Translations under genes and position numbers: made by a program
Source of the DNA: Paenibacillus sp. FSL K6-3182
GTDB taxonomy: Bacteria; Bacillota; Bacilli; Paenibacillales; Paenibacillaceae
Reading direction: 5' to 3'
NCBI RefSeq assembly: GCF_037976325.1
Contig: NZ_CP150265.1
Coordinates: 3,715,501 to 3,779,500, forward strand
Length of the DNA: 64,000 nt
Notes under the pieces: model-generated
Told to the model about the DNA's origin: nothing
What the model saw: the letters and a program-made list of their open reading frames with translations, nothing else
The model's database searches: none
In this document: positions 1 through 9,821 of the stretch, piece by piece
Layout: every line of letters starts with the position of its first letter
Position numbering within the stretch: position 1 is the first letter of the stretch

Positions 1-325
1 CTTCGTCTAGATTAAGAAGCTCTTTCATATCCTTTGTTAACTCTTTTTCATCGTCATTGTAGTCGCCGTCAGCGAATATGAGAAGCAGAATTTCTGCGAA
101 AAAGATTTTTTTTACATGATCATCATTAATATTTCCTAGTATATCTGCTAACTGCTTTTCGGATGAAAAGCTTATTACGGCTTGCTGCATATCCATCTCT
201 TGCATATACGATTGAAGAAATCCTTGTTCTTTCTTGTGAATGAACCCATCAGCATTTGCTGCAAGATGTGCTAATTCGAGAAATGCTTCTTTTTGCTCCT
301 TGGTTTGTAGAAAATGTAAAAACAT
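1..325 (-). CDS. TerB-like tellurite-resistance family protein (partial, C-terminus outside window)
   Basis: Reading inward from an ATG at 323-325, preceded by AAGGGAG, gives an open frame of 108 codons that runs off the left edge. The protein starts MFLHFLQTK and contains two acidic segments, 'AANADGFIHKKE' and 'FADGDYNDDEKE'. These match the repeated D-G-x-h-x-x-x-E pattern of TerB helices, which bind metal in family members. It has no signal peptide or membrane segment, so it is probably cytosolic. It is divergent from the YihY-type gene at 478. TerB-fold proteins occur in stress and phage-related operons, but alone they do not indicate tellurite resistance. The family call is moderate because the C-terminus is missing. 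Confidence 0.6.
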   Translation of the reverse strand, partial: MFLHFLQTKEQKEAFLELAHLAANADGFIHKKEQGFLQSYMQEMDMQQAVISFSSEKQLADILGNINDDHVKKIFFAEILLLIFADGDYNDDEKELTKDMKELLNLDE

Positions 326-477
326 AAGGTCCACTCCCTTCATTCGAAAATATTTACTCATACTCTTATTCGACATGATTTGACTATTTCCTACTTACAG
401 CTTATCTTTTCTATTTCAAAAAATGTTTTGTGCCCTTCTATTTTGTTTAGTTTTATATCAAAAGGATGGTGGTCTTG

Positions 478-1380
478 ATGAAACAAAAATTCAACACGAT
501 GCAATTTATAAAATGCTTATACAGCCGTTTTCGTGAGGATGATGTGCCTGCGCTTGGCGCACAGCTAACGTATTATTTGATCTTATCGTTTTTCCCCTTT
601 CTTATTTTTATGGTCAGTTTGCTTAGCTTTATCGAAATGTCTGGTGATAGCGTGATCGCAGAGTTTATTCGCCTTCTACCTGCAGAAGCAAGTGATACGA
701 TTAGCGGAATTCTTGCTGAAGTTGTAGATAACAGCAGCGGAACACTGCTGTCAATCGGTATGATTGCGACCATTTGGTCTGCCTCAAACGGTATTAATGC
801 GATTTTGAAAGGATTGAACAAAGCGTACGATGTTGAGGAAAAGCGGCCGTTTTGGAAGGTACGCGGTATTTCACTGCTATCAACAATTTTTTTAGTCGTC
901 GTTATTGTTTTGGTCATGGTTATGCTTATTTTCGGTAAAGCTATTGGCGAATACTTATTTAAGTGGCTTGATTATCCAAATGGTTTCGAATGGATTTGGA
1001 ATGTCTTGAAGTATGTCATACCAATTTCGGCAATGATAGGCGCCTTTTCCTTGCTTTATTGGATAGTTCCTAACAGAAGGCTGAGCTTAAAAGAAGCTGT
1101 GCCAGGTGCTTTATTTGCAACTTTTGGTTGGATTGCGACTTCACTTGTTTTTCAATTCTATATGAACAATTTTGGGAACTATTCGAAAACATACGGCAGT
1201 CTCGGAGGAGTAATCATCCTGTTGATCTGGCTCTACATTAGCTCTATCCTCATCATGCTTGGCGGTGAAATTAATGCTACGCTCGCATCAGCAAAAAGCA
1301 ATATTCCACCCAATAACTCAGCTAGACATCGCTTTCGCATTCCGCTTAATCAGAATAAGGATATTAAAACGATAACATAA
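478..1380 (+). CDS. YihY/BrkB-family integral membrane protein
   Basis: The 300-residue protein has about six hydrophobic segments. It carries the family signature near the N-terminus ('LGAQLTYYLILSFFPFL') and the family-typical 'YGSLGGVIILLIWLYISS' near residues 235-255. The family was once misnamed ribonuclease BN; its function is unknown, with transport or lipid flipping proposed. I place the start at the ATG at 478, where AAGGATGGTGG lies just upstream. The in-frame ATG at 466 has no ribosome binding site. The C-terminal tail is short and charged. The gene stands alone, with about 100 bases before the hydrolase gene downstream. Confidence 0.85.
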   Translation: MKQKFNTMQFIKCLYSRFREDDVPALGAQLTYYLILSFFPFLIFMVSLLSFIEMSGDSVIAEFIRLLPAEASDTISGILAEVVDNSSGTLLSIGMIATIWSASNGINAILKGLNKAYDVEEKRPFWKVRGISLLSTIFLVVVIVLVMVMLIFGKAIGEYLFKWLDYPNGFEWIWNVLKYVIPISAMIGAFSLLYWIVPNRRLSLKEAVPGALFATFGWIATSLVFQFYMNNFGNYSKTYGSLGGVIILLIWLYISSILIMLGGEINATLASAKSNIPPNNSARHRFRIPLNQNKDIKTIT

Positions 1381-1479
1381 GTGGAAAATTTGCAGCCTTG
1401 TACAGATACTAGGCGATTATTAACCTTAAATGGATTATAGGCATATGCTGAATAATCTGATTTTGAGGAGTAATGCTGT

Positions 1480-2304
1480 ATGTATCAAATTGAACAAAAC
1501 ACGATTAACTACGCTTATCCATACTCGGATGTTTTCGCAACCAGTGTAAGATTGATGCAGAGCGAACAGCCTCTCACTTTTGTTCTCGTTCATGGCTCCT
1601 GGGCGGATGCGAGCTTTTGGAACGGCATCGGTTATGAATTAACCAAAATGGGCCATACCGTATTCGCGCCTGAATATCCTGGGCATGGTGCAGACCCTAA
1701 TAAAAACGTCACTCATGAAATGATAAGTCATTCTGTAGCCGCTTCTATTGTGTCAAGAAATCTTCAGCAAATCATACTTGTGGGTCACAGCTTCGGAGGC
1801 TCCGTTATCCAAAAGGTTGCAGAGCTTATTCCAGAGCGTATTAGGAGGCTCGTATTTTTGGATGCTTTTGTATTAAACGACGGTGAAATGGTCGCCGATG
1901 AATTTCCATCCCCTGTAAAAGCTAGTTTCCAGCAGCTTAGGGAAAGCTCGAAGGATGATACGATCATGCTGCCATTTTCGCTGTTTCGTGAAACATTTGT
2001 TAATTTGGCAAGCCTCGGCTTAGCGGAGAAAATGTACAGTATGGTAAGTCCAGAACCAGCAAAACCTTTTTATGAAAAACTCGATCTTAAAGTATTTTTT
2101 AGTTTGAATATGCCTAAAAGTTATATTTTCTTAACGGAAGATAATGTTCTTCCACAGTACAACAGCGAATATGGATGGCATCCGCATATGTCCAATCGAC
2201 TGGGCTTGTTCCGATATATCCAAGGTCATGGCGATCATATGTCAACTGCAAAGACACATCCTGAGATGCTTGCTCATCGTATCTATGAAGCTGGACGGGA
2301 TTAA
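1480..2304 (+). CDS. alpha/beta-fold hydrolase (esterase-like)
   Basis: The 274-residue protein has an alpha/beta hydrolase core. The oxyanion-loop strand is 'FVLVHGSWADASFW' (about residue 34 on), the nucleophile elbow is 'GHSFGG' (about residue 109), an acid candidate lies in 'VFLDAF', and the catalytic His is in 'GHGDHMS' close to the C-terminus. The layout resembles small plant-type and bacterial esterases of the salicylate/pyrethroid-hydrolase group; the substrate cannot be read from sequence. GAGGAG sits nine bases before the ATG. A strong hairpin terminator at 2361 ends the unit. A 30-residue N-terminal extension precedes the core. It has no signal peptide, so it is probably cytosolic. 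Confidence 0.8.
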   Translation: MYQIEQNTINYAYPYSDVFATSVRLMQSEQPLTFVLVHGSWADASFWNGIGYELTKMGHTVFAPEYPGHGADPNKNVTHEMISHSVAASIVSRNLQQIILVGHSFGGSVIQKVAELIPERIRRLVFLDAFVLNDGEMVADEFPSPVKASFQQLRESSKDDTIMLPFSLFRETFVNLASLGLAEKMYSMVSPEPAKPFYEKLDLKVFFSLNMPKSYIFLTEDNVLPQYNSEYGWHPHMSNRLGLFRYIQGHGDHMSTAKTHPEMLAHRIYEAGRD

Positions 2305-2360
2305 ACGGATAAATCAGAATGAAGAAACGTTATTTCAAAAGCATCAAGTTAAACATTAAA

Positions 2361-2393
2361 AAGCGCGTGCCGATTAAATATCGGCACGCGCTT
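2361..2393 (+). terminator. bidirectional intrinsic terminator
   Basis: A perfect 14-bp stem (2361-2374 with 2380-2393) has a five-base loop. T-rich sequence follows on both strands, so it can end the hydrolase gene from the left and the secreted-protein gene from the right. Confidence 0.9.
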
Positions 2394-2428
2394 GTTGTGT
2401 TGCTTTCTCTCATAAATGTAAAAGTTAT

Positions 2429-2938
2429 TTAAGGAACGAATTGCTGGACGATGCGTACGATTTCCCCGTTCTTGATCGTCATATGATAAGGAAAGCTCTT
2501 CATATCGAAGTCGTCTTCCGTATTGATGAGTTCAATAAACTTTTTAACTGAAATCGGTTCATTCCAAACTATATCTGCTTCATTAATATTGCCTGTTCGA
2601 TTATAGATTTGCATTAGCACCTCAGCGTTATCGGCTATCGGTAAGTCACGCAATGTTTCATCATCATTCTCAATGTAATAACCATCTGGCGGGGCATCTA
2701 GCCCAGAATCCTTTTCACGCTCAAGGAAAATCTTTGTAGCTGCATCACCCTCGTACCAATCGATTTGGTCGATCGATAATGTGTAATGATGATTTTCCCC
2801 TTTTGTCATTGCAACGTAGCCAGTTATCATATCCGGTGTTTGTTCTACCGGTGTATATTCACGGCCTCCCGCCGGCGCAAAGCTAAAGGCCGTGAGACAA
2901 GCTATCGCAACAGTTGCGATCAATACATATTTTTTCAT
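2429..2938 (-). CDS. secreted protein of unknown function
   Basis: The 169-residue protein starts with a clear signal peptide: MKKY, a hydrophobic core, and 'AFSFAPAGG' as the likely cleavage region at about residue 24. The mature part is acidic and aromatic, with segments such as 'LSIDQIDWYEGDAATKIF' and 'YYIENDDETLRDLP'. The latter recalls Paenibacillus/Bacillus secreted proteins that pair a calculated quantity with a directive phrase, but I recognise no named domain. AAGGAG lies about nine bases before the ATG. It converges on the hydrolase gene and shares its terminator. Confidence 0.7.
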   Translation of the reverse strand: MKKYVLIATVAIACLTAFSFAPAGGREYTPVEQTPDMITGYVAMTKGENHHYTLSIDQIDWYEGDAATKIFLEREKDSGLDAPPDGYYIENDDETLRDLPIADNAEVLMQIYNRTGNINEADIVWNEPISVKKFIELINTEDDFDMKSFPYHMTIKNGEIVRIVQQFVP

Positions 2939-3046
2939 AGCGCAGACGCTCCTTCTATATGGTATATATTCTTATTCGGCTTACTTATACAATATAACGA
3001 AATGGGGGTGCAGAAAGTTACAGAAAAGCTACAAAAAAAAATAGAT

Positions 3047-3077
3047 TTTAAAAAGAAAAACCTGCGCTGTACGCAGG
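3047..3077 (-). terminator. intrinsic terminator of the mmg/prp operon
   Basis: The 6-bp stem CCTGCG/CGCAGG (3061-3066 and 3072-3077) is followed on the minus strand by TTTTTCTTTTT. It lies just downstream of the prpD stop codon. Confidence 0.8.
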
Positions 3078-3084
3078 CATTCAC

Positions 3085-4527
3085 CTAAATAACAAATAGT
3101 TCCATAAACTGCTGTACGGGCGTGTTCTCTAATACGTTTTGGTCTTGGCAGAGGTCTAATATCGCTTGTGTTTGCTTGGATGGAAACCTGCTCTTCAAAC
3201 TGGTATCAAACTTCGCAAACAGAAGCGGTATGGCTTCCTGACGTCTGCGCCGATGACCTACTGGGTAAGCAATCTCGATCTTCTCAGTGGATGTTCCGTC
3301 TTGGAAAAACACTTGAATGGCATTGGCAATCGAGCGTTTATTAGCGTCCAAATAATCATATGAGTAAGTGATATCTTCAGTCGTAATCATTTTCTTGCGA
3401 AGCTCATCGATACGACTGTCACTCGCATAATCATCCTCATAATGATCGGCAGTTAAATGTCCATGAATCAGACCAATTGCAACCATATATTGAATGCAAT
3501 GGTCACGATCCGCCGGATTATTGAGCGGTCCTGTTTTGTCGATGATTCGTAGTGCGGACTTATGTGTAGAAATGATTATTTTATCAATTTCATGCCATCT
3601 GTCCTTTACACTCGGGTGCAGCAAGATAGCAGCCTCCACCGCTGTTTGGCCATGGAATTCAGCGGGGAAAGATATTTTAAACAATACATTTTCCATGACA
3701 TAAGCTTCAAAATCCCGTTTAATGGACAAAGGATTCCCTTTAAACAGCACATCATAAAATCCCCATTCCGGTGTAGATAGTGCAGCGGGATAACCCATCT
3801 CTCCTTTTAACGCCATCAATGAAAGCCTAAGCGCGCGAGCTGAGGCATCGCCGGCTGCCCATGACTTTCTCGAACCTGTATTTGGCGAATGACGATAAGT
3901 ACGAAGCGGATGACCATCAATCCAGGCATTGGATAAAGCATCAATAATTTCATCTGTCGTCCCGCCTAGCAGCGCAGTCACTACAGCAGTTGAGGCAACC
4001 TTCACGAGAATAACATGATCGAGCCCTACGCGGTTAAAGCTGTTTTCAAGTGCAAGAATGCCTTGAATTTCATGAGCCTTGATCATAGCCGTAAGCACAT
4101 CTCTCATGACAAACGGCGGTTTGCCCTCGGCTATGTTTTTCCTGCTTTCATAGTCCGCAGCAGCTAGTATAGCTCCAAGATTATCTGAAGGATGGCCCCA
4201 CTCCGCTGCAAGCCAAGTATCATTGTAATCGAGCCAGCGGTTCATACATCCAATGTTAAATGCAGCAGTGATCGGATCAAGCTGAAACGAAGTTCCAGGA
4301 ACACGAGCTCCATTCGGAACGAGAGTTCCGGGTACTGTAGGGCCTAGCAGCTTCGTGCACTCGGGATACCTAAGCGCTAACAACCCGCAGCCAAGCGTAT
4401 CGATGAGACAATAGCGAGCGGTATTATAAGCTTCTTTGCTAGTTATCGTATAATTTGCAGCATATTGTGCAATATCAACCAACACTTGATCCGGCTTTGG
4501 CCTCTCATTACTCATTAAAGTGGACAT
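3085..4527 (-). CDS. mmgE: 2-methylcitrate dehydratase (MmgE/PrpD)
   Basis: The 480-residue protein belongs to the MmgE/PrpD family, which dehydrates 2-methylcitrate to 2-methyl-cis-aconitate in the methylcitrate cycle. Diagnostic segments are '[10 protein letters not shown]', '[15 protein letters not shown]' near the N-terminus (lid and active-site region), '[20 protein letters not shown]', and '[15 protein letters not shown]'. A longer frame opens at 4578, but GAGGAGGAGG lies 11 bases before the ATG at 4527, which gives the usual family length. It is the last gene of the operon, 23 bases after prpC, and is followed by a terminator. Length and motifs leave little doubt. Confidence 0.93.
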   Translation of the reverse strand: MSTLMSNERPKPDQVLVDIAQYAANYTITSKEAYNTARYCLIDTLGCGLLALRYPECTKLLGPTVPGTLVPNGARVPGTSFQLDPITAAFNIGCMNRWLDYNDTWLAAEWGHPSDNLGAILAAADYESRKNIAEGKPPFVMRDVLTAMIKAHEIQGILALENSFNRVGLDHVILVKVASTAVVTALLGGTTDEIIDALSNAWIDGHPLRTYRHSPNTGSRKSWAAGDASARALRLSLMALKGEMGYPAALSTPEWGFYDVLFKGNPLSIKRDFEAYVMENVLFKISFPAEFHGQTAVEAAILLHPSVKDRWHEIDKIIISTHKSALRIIDKTGPLNNPADRDHCIQYMVAIGLIHGHLTADHYEDDYASDSRIDELRKKMITTEDITYSYDYLDANKRSIANAIQVFFQDGTSTEKIEIAYPVGHRRRRQEAIPLLFAKFDTSLKSRFPSKQTQAILDLCQDQNVLENTPVQQFMELFVI

Positions 4528-4550
4528 TCGTTTCGCATCCTCCTCCTCAT

Positions 4551-5672
4551 TTAGGATCGTTGCTCGATAGGCAGCCAAGGCAGCAAATCATAGCCAATAT
4601 AATCAGCATTTGGACGAATGATTCGATTGTTTGCACGTTGTTCAATGATATGGGAAGCCCAGCCGCTGGTACGAGAAATAACGAAGATCGGTGTAAAAAG
4701 TGAGGTTGGAATGCCCATAAATCGATAGGCTGACGCGCTGTAAAAATCCAAATTAGCAAATAGTTTTTTCTCTTGCAGCATTATTTTCTCTATAGTTTCG
4801 GAAATTGGATAAATGATTGAATTCTCAGTCCCTGCAGAGAGTCTATTTGACCAGTATTTAATAATATCGGATCGTGGGTCAGATACAGAATAAACACGAT
4901 GTCCAAAGCCCATAATTAATTTTTTGTCCTTCAGCATTTGCCTAATCCCGATTTCGGCTTCGCGCACGCTGCCGAATTGTTCAATCAGCTCCATCGCGGC
5001 TTCGTTGGCACCGCCGTGAAGAGGTCCACGGAGTGTGCCGATGCCAGTCGTAATGGCGGAATACATATCTGATAAAGTAGATGCAGTAACACGTGCTGCA
5101 AATGTAGAAGCGTTGAATTCATGCTCCGCATACAGGACAAGTGAAACGTCAAAAGCTTTCTCATGAAGCTCGTTCGGGCGTTGATCATGAAGCAGCTGCA
5201 GAAAATGTCCAGCAACACTTTGTTGATCTGTCTCTGTATCAATCCTTCTCCCACTCTTCTGATAATGATACCAATATAATAAAATAGAGGCGCTGCAGGC
5301 TATTAATCTATCAGCGATGTGGGAAGCGTCACGCTCCTCATTTTCTGGTTCGAACGCAGCTAACGCCGAAACCCCCGTTCGAAGCACATCCATTGGATGT
5401 GTGCTGCTCGGCAGCTGCTCCAATATGTTCAATACACCTGCTGGCAGTTGTCTAAGTGACGCAAGCTTCTTCGTGTAATCTTTTAACTGGACATCGTTTG
5501 GCAGTGCTCCATATAACAATAAAAAAGCAGTTTCTTCAAAGCTGCCATGAAGGGCGAGATCATCAATCGAATAACCTCGATAGGTTAAGCCCTTTCCTGC
5601 TTTTCCGACTGTCGAAATCGAAGTCTGTCCCGCTATAACGTCGGCGAGACCGCCTTGTTTTTTAGTTGTCAT
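4551..5672 (-). CDS. mmgD: 2-methylcitrate synthase / citrate synthase family (MmgD/PrpC)
   Basis: The 373-residue enzyme of the citrate synthase fold condenses propionyl-CoA (and probably acetyl-CoA) with oxaloacetate. The three catalytic positions are visible: His in '[10 protein letters not shown]', His in '[13 protein letters not shown]', and Asp in '[16 protein letters not shown]'. '[12 protein letters not shown]' carries the substrate-binding Arg. An upstream frame begins at 5699, but GAGGAGG is nine bases before the ATG at 5672, which I prefer. That start overlaps the end of prpB by 11 bases and implies translational coupling. Its neighbours prpB and prpD point to 2-methylcitrate rather than citrate as the main product. 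Confidence 0.93.
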   Translation of the reverse strand: MTTKKQGGLADVIAGQTSISTVGKAGKGLTYRGYSIDDLALHGSFEETAFLLLYGALPNDVQLKDYTKKLASLRQLPAGVLNILEQLPSSTHPMDVLRTGVSALAAFEPENEERDASHIADRLIACSASILLYWYHYQKSGRRIDTETDQQSVAGHFLQLLHDQRPNELHEKAFDVSLVLYAEHEFNASTFAARVTASTLSDMYSAITTGIGTLRGPLHGGANEAAMELIEQFGSVREAEIGIRQMLKDKKLIMGFGHRVYSVSDPRSDIIKYWSNRLSAGTENSIIYPISETIEKIMLQEKKLFANLDFYSASAYRFMGIPTSLFTPIFVISRTSGWASHIIEQRANNRIIRPNADYIGYDLLPWLPIEQRS

Positions 5673-6561
5673 GACGGTTCTCCTCCTCTTTGACTCCATA
5701 AAGCTGATCCAGCTTCTCTTCGTAGCTCAAATAATCGAGGAAATCATAAAGCTCTGCTCTAGTTTGCATAACATTTATGACATTTTTCTGTGTTCCTTCT
5801 TGTTTTATCGTTTCATAGACATGAAGAGCTGCTGCTGACATTGCGCGAAAGGCAGATAACGGATAAAGAGCTAAGCTGACACCTGCATGCTCAAGCTCTT
5901 TTATCGTATACAACGGAGTTTGCCCGAACTCCGTAATGTTTGCGAGTATAGGAACCTTCACCGCATCAGCAAAGGCTTGATAATCCTCAAGTTTTGTTAT
6001 TGCCTCAGGGAAAATCATATCTGCCCCGGCTTCCACACAGGCGCATGCCCGTTCAATCGCTGCTTCTAATCCCTCAACCGCAAGCGCATCCGTGCGAGCC
6101 ATAATGACAAATTGATCATCTTCTCTTGCGTCTGCAGCAGCTTTAATCCGATCAACCATTTCCTCCTTGCTTACGATTGCTTTGTTAGGGCGATGCCCGC
6201 AGCGTTTAGCCATAATTTGATCTTCAATATGAACGCCGGCGGCTCCCGCACGGTTCATTTGCTTAATCGTTCGCGCAATTTGGAAAGCTCCTCCAAAGCC
6301 CGTATCCACATCTACGAGCAGCGGCAGCTCTGTAACACTCGTTATTCTTCTTACATCCTCAAGACAATCCTGCAGCGTTGTAATCCCAAGATCAGGAAGA
6401 CCGAACGACGCATTAGCAACACCTGCACCAGATAAATACAAAGCGCGAAACCCTGCTCTTTCCGCCATTATTGCCGAAAAGGCATTAATAGCGCCTGCGA
6501 TCTGCAAAGGCTTCTCGACTTGAAGCGCCTCGCGAAATCGCGCTCCTGGAGTATGACCCAT
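5662..6561 (-). CDS. prpB: methylisocitrate lyase (PrpB / YqiQ)
   Basis: The 299-residue protein belongs to the isocitrate lyase/PEP mutase superfamily. It cleaves 2-methylisocitrate to succinate and pyruvate. Mg-binding acids are in '[12 protein letters not shown]', and the catalytic Cys is in 'AKRCGHRP' (the KKCGH motif of PrpB). '[20 protein letters not shown]' is also typical. In Bacillus subtilis the homologous gene ends the mmg operon; here it comes before prpC and prpD. A weak AAGGCGGTG precedes the start, and the mmgC stop lies 22 bases upstream, so it is cotranscribed. Confidence 0.93.
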   Translation of the reverse strand: MGHTPGARFREALQVEKPLQIAGAINAFSAIMAERAGFRALYLSGAGVANASFGLPDLGITTLQDCLEDVRRITSVTELPLLVDVDTGFGGAFQIARTIKQMNRAGAAGVHIEDQIMAKRCGHRPNKAIVSKEEMVDRIKAAADAREDDQFVIMARTDALAVEGLEAAIERACACVEAGADMIFPEAITKLEDYQAFADAVKVPILANITEFGQTPLYTIKELEHAGVSLALYPLSAFRAMSAAALHVYETIKQEGTQKNVINVMQTRAELYDFLDYLSYEEKLDQLYGVKEEENRHDN

Positions 6562-6583
6562 CTCGCCACCGCCTTATTAGAAA

Positions 6584-7732
6584 TCATAATGATTTGAGTA
6601 TTTTGCCGCTAATTACGATTCGGTGAATTTCGTTTGTTCCTTCGTAAATTTGAGTGGCTTTCGCATCTCGGAACAGTCGTTCTATCGTTGATCCTTGCAG
6701 GCAGCTGTCTGATCCGAGCATTTGCATAGCCTGGCTAGTCACTGCAACTGCTGTATCAGATGCGAACATTTTGGCCATGGATGCTTCCTTCGTACAAGGC
6801 AAACCTTCTTGATGCAAATACGCCGCGCGATAAACGAGCAATCTCGCTGCCTCTACTTTAGCTGTTATGCCAGCGAGTTTAACTTGCTGATGCATTGCCT
6901 TCTGATCTGGCTTTAACAACAATGCAGCCTTCAGTTGGAAGCGGTCATTTAGAATGTTTAGTGCAGCTTGCGCAATTCCAAGCGCTTGGGCGCTGATTCC
7001 GATACGTCCGCCATCAAGTGAGCCTTTGGCTATGGCAAAGCCTTTGCCTTCTTCGCCAAGTCTCTGGGAAACGGGTATCCTTAATTGATCAAATATAAGC
7101 TCACAAGTATTCGATCCGTGCAATCCTAATTTTTTTTCTTTTCTTCCGATCGTTAGCCCTTTTGTTTCACTTTCAATAATAAAAGCAGTAATGCCGTATG
7201 CCCCTTTGCTTGCATCAGTCACTGCAAATGCAACATAAACATTGGCCGCCCCGGCATTCGTGATAAATACCTTTGATCCGTTCAAAACATAATATTCTCC
7301 GTCTAATACTGCTGTTGTTCTTATAGAGGAAGCGTCCGAACCCGCGTGAGGCTCTGTTAACGCGAAAGCGCCTAAGCGCTCACCCGAAGCAAGCTTGGGA
7401 ACATAGCTTGATATTTGAGCTGGCGTACCATAATGCAGGATTGGCAAAGTGCAAACCGAAGTATGAACGGATAAGATGACGCCAAGCGCTGCGCTTATCT
7501 TTGATATTTCGTTAACCGCAGCAATATAGGAAATGAAATCGCAGCCTGCTCCTCCCCATTGCTTAGGAATTGGAATGCCCATAAAGCCTGCTTGTGATAG
7601 TTTATCAATGAGAAGGCTGGGAAATTGATCGTGTAGCTCCATGATCGGCACAGCGCTGGCTACTTGTGTCTTTGCAAAAAGTCGTACCGCTTGTTGCAGC
7701 TCTAATTGTTCCTTTGAAAGTCGGAGTTCCAT
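6584..7732 (-). CDS. mmgC: acyl-CoA dehydrogenase (MmgC-like)
   Basis: The 382-residue flavoprotein catalyses the first oxidation of short or medium acyl-CoA. It has 'FALTEPHAGSDAS' and 'YVLNGSKVFITNAGAANVYV' (FAD and substrate regions), 'DGGRIGISAQALGIAQAAL', and the C-terminal 'ATQIYEGTNEIHR', whose Glu is the canonical catalytic base of the short/medium-chain type. AAGGGAG sits about eight bases before the ATG. It corresponds to B. subtilis MmgC by position and length. Electrons would pass to ETF, which is not encoded here. Confidence 0.92.
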   Translation of the reverse strand: MELRLSKEQLELQQAVRLFAKTQVASAVPIMELHDQFPSLLIDKLSQAGFMGIPIPKQWGGAGCDFISYIAAVNEISKISAALGVILSVHTSVCTLPILHYGTPAQISSYVPKLASGERLGAFALTEPHAGSDASSIRTTAVLDGEYYVLNGSKVFITNAGAANVYVAFAVTDASKGAYGITAFIIESETKGLTIGRKEKKLGLHGSNTCELIFDQLRIPVSQRLGEEGKGFAIAKGSLDGGRIGISAQALGIAQAALNILNDRFQLKAALLLKPDQKAMHQQVKLAGITAKVEAARLLVYRAAYLHQEGLPCTKEASMAKMFASDTAVAVTSQAMQMLGSDSCLQGSTIERLFRDAKATQIYEGTNEIHRIVISGKILKSL

Positions 7733-7755
7733 CGCCCGTCTCCCTTCGGATGTGC

Positions 7756-8619
7756 CTATTCCTTCTCATTCGAGTACACATAAAAGCCGCGTCCAGCTTT
7801 CCTGCCTAGCCAGCCAGCCTGCACATATTTGCGCAGCAGCGGGCATGGTCTATACTTTGAATCGCCGAATCCGGCTTGCAGCGTCTCCATGATGGCTAAG
7901 CAAGTATCGAGTCCAATAAAGTCGGCAAGCGTAAGCGGACCCATCGGATGGTTCATGCCAAGCCTCATCACTTGGTCTACAGCTTCCGGCTCAGCGACCC
8001 CCTCATACACCGTGTAAATCGCTTCATTTATCATAGGCATCAGAATTCGATTGGAGACAAAGCCGGGGAAATCTTGAACTTCAATTGGCGTTTTTTTGAT
8101 TGTGAGCGTCAATGCTTTTATTTTTTCAAATGTATCGCTCGAAGTCTCAAGCCCTTTAATAATTTCGACTAATGGCATAATAGGTACGGGATTCATGAAA
8201 TGCATGCCGATTACACGCGATGCTCTTTTTGTTGCTGAAGCTATTTCTGTAATCGATAACGAGGACGTATTGGTAGCCAAAATGGCATTTGGTTGACAAA
8301 TTTGATCTAGCTTTTCAAAAAGCGCTTTTTTCATCGTCATATTCTCTGGCGCAGCTTCGATCATTAGATCAGAGCGATTGGCGCACATTAAGTCTGTCGA
8401 TGGTATGATGGATTTTATGGTCTGAGTTCGATCAGCCTCGCTAATATTTCCTTTGGCGGCAAGTCGAGCCAGCGAAGTATTAATTGTGGCAATCCCCCTT
8501 GCCACGGCAGCTTGCTCAATATCGTAAAGAGTTACCTGCAAGCCATTTTGCGCTAACGTCTGTGCAATTCCGCTGCCCATTTGTCCAGCTCCAATTACGG
8601 TAACGGTTTGGATAATCAT
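7756..8619 (-). CDS. mmgB: 3-hydroxybutyryl-CoA dehydrogenase (MmgB/Hbd)
   Basis: The 287-residue enzyme oxidises 3-hydroxyacyl-CoA with NAD(P). The Rossmann motif is at the very N-terminus ('TVIGAGQMGSGIAQTLAQ'). Then come 'ATNTSSLSITEIAS', the catalytic His in 'GMHFMNPVPIMPLVE', and the dimerisation domain 'GFVSNRILMPMINEA'. A longer open frame starts at 8697 inside the thiolase gene. The ATG at 8619 has AAAGGGGGTG upstream and gives the normal family length. It sits 16 bases after the thiolase stop, in the same operon. Confidence 0.93.
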   Translation of the reverse strand: MIIQTVTVIGAGQMGSGIAQTLAQNGLQVTLYDIEQAAVARGIATINTSLARLAAKGNISEADRTQTIKSIIPSTDLMCANRSDLMIEAAPENMTMKKALFEKLDQICQPNAILATNTSSLSITEIASATKRASRVIGMHFMNPVPIMPLVEIIKGLETSSDTFEKIKALTLTIKKTPIEVQDFPGFVSNRILMPMINEAIYTVYEGVAEPEAVDQVMRLGMNHPMGPLTLADFIGLDTCLAIMETLQAGFGDSKYRPCPLLRKYVQAGWLGRKAGRGFYVYSNEKE

Positions 8620-8635
8620 GAGCACCCCCTTTGCC

Positions 8636-9808
8636 TTAGCCCTCCACCTGAATGAGCATGGCATCACCCTGGGCTCCGCCGCTGCAGATGGCAGCAATGC
8701 CTAAACCGCCGCCGCGGCGCTTCAATTCATAAATTAAAGTGAGTAAAATTCTTGCGCCGCTTGCACCGATTGGATGTCCAAGCGCGATCGCACCGCCATT
8801 CACATTGACCTTCTCCTCATCCCAGCCTACTATTTTCCCGCAGCTTAGGATGACGGAGGCAAATGCTTCGTTCACCTCAAATAAATCAATGTTTTTTAAA
8901 GGAATGCCCGTTTTTCGCAATAGCTTTTGGATTGCAAGCGCTGGAGCAGCAGCTAAATTAGGAGCACTCGCACCAATGGTGCTATGTCCGATAATTTTGG
9001 CAAGCGGCTTGTGTCCGCCTCGTATCGCTTCTTCCTCCGACATGAGGAGCATAGCGGCAGCGCCGTCATTCACACTCGGAGCATTCCCAGCCGTAATCGT
9101 ACCGCTTGGACCATGAATTGGTTTTAGCAGCGCAAGCTTCGACAAATCCGTATTAAAACGTGGTCCTTCGTCGATGGCCAAAATAGCGTTTGCAGAAGTG
9201 TAGTAAGGCTCAACTTCATCCTCAAATAATCGCAGATTTGCAGCAGAGCTCGCCCGGTCATGGCTTCTTAATGCCCATTCATCTTGTTCCATTCGGCTAA
9301 TATGATGATCTGTTGCAATTTTGTTGCCATAAACAGCCATCAGTACATCTTCGAAAGGACAAAGAAGACCATCATGAATCAATAAATCCGTCAGTTCGGC
9401 ATTTCCCAGCTTGTTTCCCCATCTAGCCGTTCGAACAGCAAATGGCGCTTGACTCATGCTCTCCATTCCGCCAGCTAATATTATGTTTGCATCTCCGGCA
9501 CGTATGACCTGATCTGCCATAGAAATGGCTCGCAAGCCCGAAGCACAAACCTTGTTAATCGTTTCCGCTGGAACGCTCCAATCGATCCCTGCAAGAATGG
9601 CAGCTTGTCGCGCTGGATTTTGACCGCAGCCTGCTTGAAGCACCATTCCCATCATGACGGCATCAGCTTGACTTGCGTGTATGCCTGCTTGCTGCAGGGC
9701 TCCTTTAATGACGGAAGCGCCCAGATCAACTGCTTTCTCATTTTTGAACATGCCCCCGAGCTTTCCGAAAGCTGTTCGTTTCCCTCCTATAATAACGGTC
9801 TGGCGCAT
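8636..9808 (-). CDS. mmgA: acetyl-CoA acetyltransferase / thiolase (MmgA)
   Basis: The 390-residue thiolase has the nucleophilic Cys in '[12 protein letters not shown]' (about residue 89), the His in '[16 protein letters not shown]' and the second Cys in '[10 protein letters not shown]'. It can cleave 3-ketoacyl-CoA or condense two acetyl-CoA; its place beside acyl-CoA and hydroxyacyl-CoA dehydrogenases favours degradation. GTAGGGGGT precedes the ATG. The intergenic gap to the upstream acyl-CoA dehydrogenase is only 13 bases. Confidence 0.93.
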   Translation of the reverse strand: MRQTVIIGGKRTAFGKLGGMFKNEKAVDLGASVIKGALQQAGIHASQADAVMMGMVLQAGCGQNPARQAAILAGIDWSVPAETINKVCASGLRAISMADQVIRAGDANIILAGGMESMSQAPFAVRTARWGNKLGNAELTDLLIHDGLLCPFEDVLMAVYGNKIATDHHISRMEQDEWALRSHDRASSAANLRLFEDEVEPYYTSANAILAIDEGPRFNTDLSKLALLKPIHGPSGTITAGNAPSVNDGAAAMLLMSEEEAIRGGHKPLAKIIGHSTIGASAPNLAAAPALAIQKLLRKTGIPLKNIDLFEVNEAFASVILSCGKIVGWDEEKVNVNGGAIALGHPIGASGARILLTLIYELKRRGGGLGIAAICSGGAQGDAMLIQVEG

Positions 9809-9821
9809 GATGATATACCCC

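Noticed and set aside
573..917. 114-codon open frame on the minus strand
   Set aside because: It lies inside the YihY-family gene on the other strand, has no ribosome binding site and encodes no plausible domain.
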